Assembly: GCF_015999245.1 (NCBI RefSeq)
Contig: NZ_JAEAMR010000022.1
Location: forward strand, 887,454 to 951,453
DNA: 64,000 nucleotides
DNA from: Streptomyces sp. AV19
Lineage (GTDB): Bacteria > Actinomycetota > Actinomycetes > Streptomycetales > Streptomycetaceae
Reading direction: 5' to 3'
Shown in pieces: positions 58,172-64,000 of the stretch (the stretch's first letter is position 1; the number at the start of each line of letters is the position of its first letter). The translations under genes and the position numbers were made by a program. The notes below the pieces were generated by a model. It was not told where the DNA came from, searched no databases, and saw only the letters and a list, made by a program, of their open reading frames with translations.

Positions 58172-61100
58172 CTACTTGCCGAGCTGGTCGTCGAGGAGGT
58201 CGAAGACCTCTTCCAGGGAGGCCGCGGAACGGAGCTGTTCCCTGGCCTCGTCCCCCTCGCCCGGTGTCGCGGGGGGCGGGGTCGCCGGGTCCTCGGCGGC
58301 CGGCGCCGACGGCGCGTCGGGGACGAGCCGCGTGCGCAGGTACCGGCCGAGGGCGGCGGGGGTGGGGTGGTCGAAGACCAGCGTGGCCGGCAGGCGCAGT
58401 CCCGTGGCGCCGTTGAGCCGGTTGCGCAGTTGCAGGGCGCGGAGCGAGTCGAAGCCGATGTCGGTGAACGTGCGGCGTTCCCCGACGGTCCGCGGGTCGT
58501 CGTAGCCGAGCACGGACGCCACGTGGGTGCGGACCAACGTGAGCAGCTGGGCGTCCTGTTCGGCTTCGGAGAGCCCGGCGAGGCGGTCGGCCGGCGAGTC
58601 GCCGCCGGGCCGCGCGTCCTCGGTGCGCGCGGTGGCGCGCCGGGCCGGGGTGCGGGCGAGTCCGCGCAGCGGGAGCGGGACGTCGTCCGGGGCGCCGCCC
58701 CCCCGGGGGGGGGGGGGGCGGGGGGGGGGGGAGACCCCCCGGGGGGGGCCCGCGCGGGGCCCGGGGGAAACGGGGCGGGCCCGGGGGGGGGGGGGCGGCG
58801 GGGCGCCCGGCCCGGCGCGGGGGGGCGCGCCGGGCCGGGGTGCGGGCGAGTCCGCGCAGCGGGAGCGGGACGTCGTCCGGGGCGCCGCCGCCGAGGGCGG
58901 CGGTGTCCAGGTGCAGGGGGAAGACGACCGGGTCGTCGCCGGCGCGGGCCAGGTCGAACAGGGCGAGTCCCTGGTCGCTGGAGAGCGGCTGGACGCCGGA
59001 CCGGGCCATGCGCCGGATGTCCGCCTCGTCCAGGTCGCCGGTCAGCCCCGACCGGGCGGCCCACAGGCCCCAGCCCAGGGCCAGTCCCGGCGCTCCCGCG
59101 CCGCGGCGCCGCTCCACCAGGGCGTCCACGAAGGCGTTGGCCGCCGCGTAACTGCCCTGCCCGGCGGGGCCGAGCACGCTGGAGAGGGAGGAGAACACCA
59201 CGAGCGGCACATCGGTTCCGGCGGTGAGCTCGTGCAGGTGCCAGGCCGCGTCGGCCTTGGGGCGCAGCACGTGGTCGGCGCGCTCGGGGGTCAGCGAGGT
59301 CAGCACGCCGTCGTCCAGGACGCCGGCCATGTGCACGACGGCCGTCAGCGGGCGCTCCGCCGGGATCGAGGCCAGTGCCCCTTCCAGTACGGCGCGGTCG
59401 GCCGCGTCTCCGGCGATCACCAGCAACTCGGCGCCTTCGGCGCGGAGTTCCTCGGCGAACTCGGTCACGCCGTCGCCGGTGCTCCCGGACCGCGACACGA
59501 CCACGACGTGGCGGATGCCGTGCGCGGTGACCAGGTGACGCACCATCAGGCGGCCCAGGACGCCGAGCCCGCCGGTCACCAGCACCGTTCCGTCGGTGCG
59601 CCAGGCCGTACCGGCCGTGGGGCCGTGGGCCGTCACGCGGGCCAGGCGCGGGACGAGCAGGGCGCCGTCGCGCACCGCGATCTGCGCCTCGCCGCTGTCG
59701 AGGGCGGCGGGCAGGGCGGTGCGGGACGCGTCCCGTCCGTCGAGGTCGACGAGGGTGATGCGGTCCGGGTTCTCCGACTGGGCCGAGCGGACCAGTCCCC
59801 ACACCGCGGCGAGGGCGGGGTCCGGCGAGGATCCGACGGCACCGCGCGTGAGCACCACCAGCCGCGAGCCGGCCAGCCGGTCGTCGGCCAGCCAGTCCTG
59901 GACGTCGGCCAGGACGCGGTGGACGGCCCGGTGCGCCGCGGTGATCGTGTCGGTGTCGTCGTCGGCCGGGGGCTGGGCGAGGACGACGACGTCGGGGGCG
60001 CCGCCGTCCAGGCCGGCCCGCAGGCCCGCAAGGCCGTCGTGGCGCTCGTACTCCGCGCCGGGGTCTCCGTCGCCGATCCAGGCCCGACGCCCGTTCCGGT
60101 CGCGGGTTTCGGGCCGGGTGAGCGGCTGCCACTCCAGGCGGAGCAGCGCGGTCCCGGCCGAGGCGGCGGCCCGGTGCAGGGCCTCGGCGGTCACCGGGCG
60201 CATCCCGAGGGAGGCGACGGAGACGACCGGGCGTCCGGCGGGGTCCGTGGCGGCCAGCGACAGGGAGTCCGGTCCGGTGAAGCGGATCCGGGCCCGCAGC
60301 CGGCCGGCGCCCGCGGCGTGCAGGGCGACGCCGTTCCAGGAGAACGGCAGCCGGGTCACGTCCTCGTCGGCGGCGGCGCCGGGCAGTCCGACGAAGGCCG
60401 CGATGTGCAGGGCCGCGTCGAACAGGGCGGGGTGCAGGCCGTAGCGGCCGGCGTCGCCGCCGCTCTCGGGGAGTTCGGCCTCGACGTAGACGTCCTCGTC
60501 GAGGCGCCAGCCGCGCCGCAGGCCCTGGAAGGCGGCGCCGTAGTGGAGTCCGGTCTTGGCCAAGGTGCGGTAGCAGTCGTCGAGTTCGATCTCCTCGGCG
60601 CCGGCGGGCGGCCAGGTGCCCGGGAGGTCCTCGAAGCGGTCGCCGGCGCGGGCGAGGGTGCCCTCGGCGTGCCGGGTCCACGGCTCGTCGGCGGGGGCGT
60701 CGTTCGCCCGCGAGTGCAGGGTGACGCCGCGCCGCCCGGACTCGTCCGGTGCGCCGATGGCCAACTGGACGCGGATCGTGCCCTGTTCGGGCAGGATCAG
60801 CGGGGCCTGGAGGACGAGCTCCTCCAGGACCTCGCAGCCGGCCCGGGCGCCGGCGTGCAGGGCCTGCTCCACGAGGGCGGTGCCGGGCACGACGAGGACG
60901 TCGGCGACGCCGTGGTCGGTGAGCCAGGGGTGGCTGCGGGCCGAGAGGGTCCCGGTGCAGAGCGTCCCGCCGTCCGGCAGGGAGATCGTGGCGCCCAGCA
61001 GGGGGTGGTCGACGCCGTCGAGGCCGGCCGACGCCAGGTCCGCCTCCGGGGCGGCCGCCTCCTCCAGCCAGTAGCGGCGGCGCTGGAAGGCATAGGTCGG

Positions 61101-64000
61101 CAGGTCCACGGGCCGGGGGGCGGCGTGGCCGAAGGCGGGCGAGAAGTCGACGGCGATGCCGTGCGCGTGGGCCTCGCCGACGGCGGTCAGGAAGCGTGCG
61201 ACGCCGCCCTCGTTGCGCCGCAGCGAGTCGAGGGTGACGGCGTCGGCCGCCAGGTCGTCGGCGGTCTCCTGGACGCCGACGGTGAGCACCGGGTGGGGGC
61301 TCATCTCGGCGAAGCCGGTGTGGCCGTCGTCGATCAGCCGGCGGACGGTGCGGTCGAACTGGACGGTCTCGCGGAGGTTGGTCACCCAGTACGCGGTGTC
61401 CAGGGCCGTGGTGTCGATCGGCTCGCCGGTGACCGTCGAGTAGAACGGGACGCCCGCGGAACGGGGTTCGATGCCGGCCAGGGTCTCCAGCAGGGTCTCG
61501 CGGATCTCCTCGACCTGCGCCGAGTGCGAGGCGTAGTCCACGGGGATCTTCTTGGCGCGCACTCCGTCGGCGGTGAACGCCTCGACGGCCTCGTCCAGTG
61601 CCGTGGGGTCGCCGGAAATGACCACGGAGCGCGGCCCGTTGACGGCCGCGACGGACACGGCGCCGTTCCACCGCTCCAGCGCGCCGCGCACCCGGTCGAC
61701 GGGGGCGGCGACGGAGACCATGCCGCCCCGGCCCGACAGCACCCGCAGGGCCCGGCTGCGGACGGCCACGATGCGGGCGGCGTCGTCCAGACAGAGGGCG
61801 CCCGCGACGTGGGCCGCGGCGATCTCGCCCTGCGAGTGCCCGACGACCGCGGCCGGCTCCACGCCGAAGGACCGCCACAGGGCGGCGAGGGAGACCATGA
61901 CCGCGAACAGCGCGGGCTGGACGACGTCGACGCGCTCCAGGGTCGGCGCGCCGGACTTGCCGCGCAGCACCTTGGTCAACGACCAGTCGACGTAGGGGGC
62001 GAGGCTCTTCTCGCAGGCCTCGATCGACTCGCGGAACACCGGTGAGGCGCTCATCAACTCGGCGGCCATGCCGGGCCATTGGGAGCCCTGTCCCGGGAAG
62101 ACGAAGACGGGCCGGTCGCGGTCGGCCGCGGTGGCGAGCGCCACGCCCTCGGGCTGGCCGCCGTCGGCGAGGGCGGCCAGGCGGGCCATGGCCTCGGTCC
62201 GGTCGGCGGCCACGACGACGGCGCGGTCCGGCAGCGCGGCGCGCGTCGCGGTCAGCGAGTACGCGACGTCCGCGTCCGGGACCTCGGGGTGGGCCGCCAG
62301 GAAGTCCCGGATCCGTCCGGCCTGGGCCCGCAGGCCCGCGGCGCCGCGTCCCGAGAGCGGCCAGGGCAGCGGACGGGCGTCGCCGCCGGTGGCCGTCAAC
62401 TCGGGCTCCGGCTCGGGCTGTTCGAGGATGACGTGGGCGTTGGTCCCGCCGACGCCGAAGGAGGAGACGCCCGCCCGGCGGGGGCGGCCGGTCTCCGGCC
62501 AGTCCCGGGCCTCGGTCAGCAGCTCCACCGCGCCGGAGGCCCAGTCGACCACCGGTGTCGGCTCGGTGATGTGCAGACTGCGCGGCAGGACGCCGTTGCG
62601 GATCGCCATCACCATCTTGATGACGCCGGAGACGCCGGCCGCGGCCTGGGTGTGGCCGATGTTGGACTTCAACGAGCCCAGCCACAGGGGCTGTTCCGCC
62701 GGGCGGCCCTGGCCGTAGGTGGCCAGCAGCGCCTGGGCCTCGATCGGGTCGCCGAGCCGGGTGCCGGCGCCGTGCGCGTCGACCACGTCCACGTCCGCCG
62801 TGGACAGTCCGGCGTGGGTGAGCGCCTGGCGGATCACCTGCTGCTGGGCGGGGCCGTTCGGGGCGGTCAGGCCGTTGGACGCGCCGTCCTGGTTGACCGC
62901 GGAGCCGCGCAGCACGGCGAGGACGCGGTGCCCGTTGCGGCGCGCGTCGGACAGCCGCTCCAGCACGACGACGCCCACGCCCTCGGACCAGCTGCTGCCG
63001 GCCGCGTCCGCGGAGAACGAGCGGGCCCGGCCGTCGGGGGCGAGGCCGCGCTGGCGGCTGAACTCGATGTAGCCCCAGGGCGTGGACATCACGGTGGCGC
63101 CGCCGGCCACGGCGAGCGAGCACTCGCCCTTGCGCAGCGACTCGGCCGCGAGGTGCATGGCCACCAGGGAGGACGAGCAGGCGGTGTCGACGGTGACCGC
63201 GGGGCCCTCGAAGCCGAAGGTGTAGGCGAGGCGGCCCGAGGCGACGCTGGGCATGCTGCCGACGACGCGGTAACCCTCGGCGCTCGGCGGCACGTTGCGG
63301 ATCCGGGCGCCGTACTCGCTGTACATGAGTCCGACGAACACGCCGGTGCTGCTGCCGCGCAGCGAGGTCGGGTCGAGCCGGGCGCCCTCGATGGCCTCCC
63401 AGGTCGTCTCCAGCAGCAGCCGGTGCTGCGGGTCGATCGTCACGGCCTCGCCGGGGCTGATCGCGAAGAAGTCGGCGTCGAAGTCGGGGGCGTCGTAGAG
63501 GAAGCCGGCGTGCCGGGTGACCGTCGTGCCGATGTGGTCGGGGTCCGGGTTGAACTCGACGTCCCAGCCGCGGTCGGTGGGGAACTCGGAGATGGCGTCC
63601 GTCTCGGAGCGCACCAACTCCCACAGGTCGTCGGGGGAGTTGACCCCGCCGGGGAGCCGGCAGCCCATGCCGACGATCGCGATCGGCTCATCGGCCGCCG
63701 CGCCGGTGCCGGCCGCGGGCCCGGGGGCGGCGTCCGCGCCGAGCAGCAGGCCGGTCAGGTGCTCCGCGAGGGCGCGGGGGGTCGGGTAGTCGAAGACGAC
63801 GGTCGCGGGGAGCGCAAGGCCGGCGGCCTCGGCCAGCAGCTCGCGCAGCCGCGCGGCGGACCGCCCGCGCACCCCCTGCTCGCCGAAGGCCCGGCCGGGG
63901 TCGAGGGTCCGGGCCTTCCCGTCCGTGGCGGCGGCGGTGTGCGTGCGGATCAGGTCCAGCAGCAGACGGTGTCGCTCCGCCTCCCGAGCGGCCACGAGCC
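58172..64000 (-). CDS. aurA: Type I PKS, KS-AT-DH-KR-ACP (AurA/NorA-like), 5' partial, artefactual frameshift
   Basis: Runs off the window at 64000. From the edge: an ACP-like segment lacking the Ser (GVRGRSAARLR at the GFDSL site, ~63870), KS (Cys in DTACSSSL, ~63177; HGAGT instead of HGTGT), AT (GHSQGE ~61845; YASH ~61530, methylmalonyl), DH (HGVADVLVVP, Asp for the usual Gly; HPALFDAALH), KR (TGGLGVLG ~59575; LDD; Tyr in QGSYAAANAF), ACP (GFDSL ~58450). It builds the methyl-branched polyene, probably by repeated use. The frame breaks at 58.70-58.89 kb; removing the 190-bp duplicated block restores it exactly through the ACP to TAG at 58172. Confidence 0.88.
58634..58889. repeat. 66-bp direct duplication flanking G-rich junk (probable assembly artefact)
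   Basis: Bases 58634-58699 recur identically at 58824-58889, offset 190. Between them lie ~124 bases of G/C homopolymer sequence unlike any neighbour. Offset 190 is 1 mod 3, which explains the frameshift in the PKS gene. Collapsing one copy plus the junk gives a continuous KR-ACP linker (LARTPARRATARTEDARPGG). Confidence 0.85.

Noticed and set aside
56032..63624. Apparent 2530-residue fusion of PKS sequence with PabAB
   Set aside because: Only the last 700 residues are genuine PabAB; the earlier part is an out-of-frame Arg/Pro-rich shadow of the PKS gene joined through the assembly artefact.

Overview
The window is high-GC actinobacterial DNA, almost certainly Streptomyces. Codon usage is strongly G/C-ending, there are many GTG starts, the ribosomal-protein paralogues are Zur-type, and there is a methylcitrate operon and a large type I polyketide locus. 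The first ~200 bases and a patch near 58.7 kb are G-homopolymer-rich sequence that looks like contig-end or mis-assembly material rather than genuine DNA.

Layout. 0-2 kb: contig edge, then a membrane-anchored SpoIIE/PP2C phosphatase. 2.3-5.1 kb: a zinc-starvation locus of cysteine-poor ribosomal proteins (L32, S14, L28, L33, L31, S18) plus a COG0523-like protein, arranged around two Zur-box palindromes. 5.1-14.5 kb: housekeeping and accessory single genes (metallo-beta-lactamase fold, DUF1540, TetR/esterase pair, DUF1963, GNAT, two alpha/beta hydrolases, a decayed SMI1/KNR4 region, an epimerase). 14.5-19.7 kb: a PrpR-type regulator divergent from prpD-prpB-prpC, followed by a decayed IS982-like transposase. 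20.2-24.3 kb: a membrane-anchored hypothetical, a ThiI-family gene behind a cobalamin riboswitch, and a Ni/Co permease behind a Nur-like box. 26.9-29 kb: a TROVE/Ro60 (Rsr) gene preceded by two RNAs that read as circularly permuted tRNAs without an anticodon arm, i.e. YrlA-type Y RNAs. 29-40.4 kb: accessory genes, including a secreted aerolysin/ETX-like protein, a membrane-anchored DGNHR-motif protein, an aminotransferase class IV, an APH-like remnant overlapping a lactate-dehydrogenase/HprK-kinase fusion, and a frameshifted secreted NucA/NucB-like nuclease.

40.6-64 kb, all on the minus strand, is the right-hand part of a nitroaryl-pyrone (aureothin / neoaureothin-spectinabilin type) cluster. 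In transcription order it has an iterative-type PKS (KS-AT-DH-KR-ACP, cut by the window end), a fused aminodeoxychorismate synthase (PabAB) supplying p-aminobenzoate, a P450 (AurH type), a malonyl-specific KS-AT-DH-ER-KR-ACP module, a bimodular KS-AT-ACP-KS-AT-ACP-TE protein with no reductive domains (pyrone forming), and an O-methyltransferase. Predicted AT specificities (methylmalonyl, malonyl, methylmalonyl) and the position of the only ER match the aureothin backbone. The N-oxygenase, regulator and PKS 5' end must lie beyond 64 kb. Notable departures: the last AT is eroded and has lost its catalytic serine; an ACP-like segment before the first KS lacks the phosphopantetheine serine; a 15-bp repeat array resembling the 16S anti-Shine-Dalgarno tail precedes the malonyl-module gene; and a 190-bp duplicated, G-rich insertion falsely frameshifts the first PKS gene.
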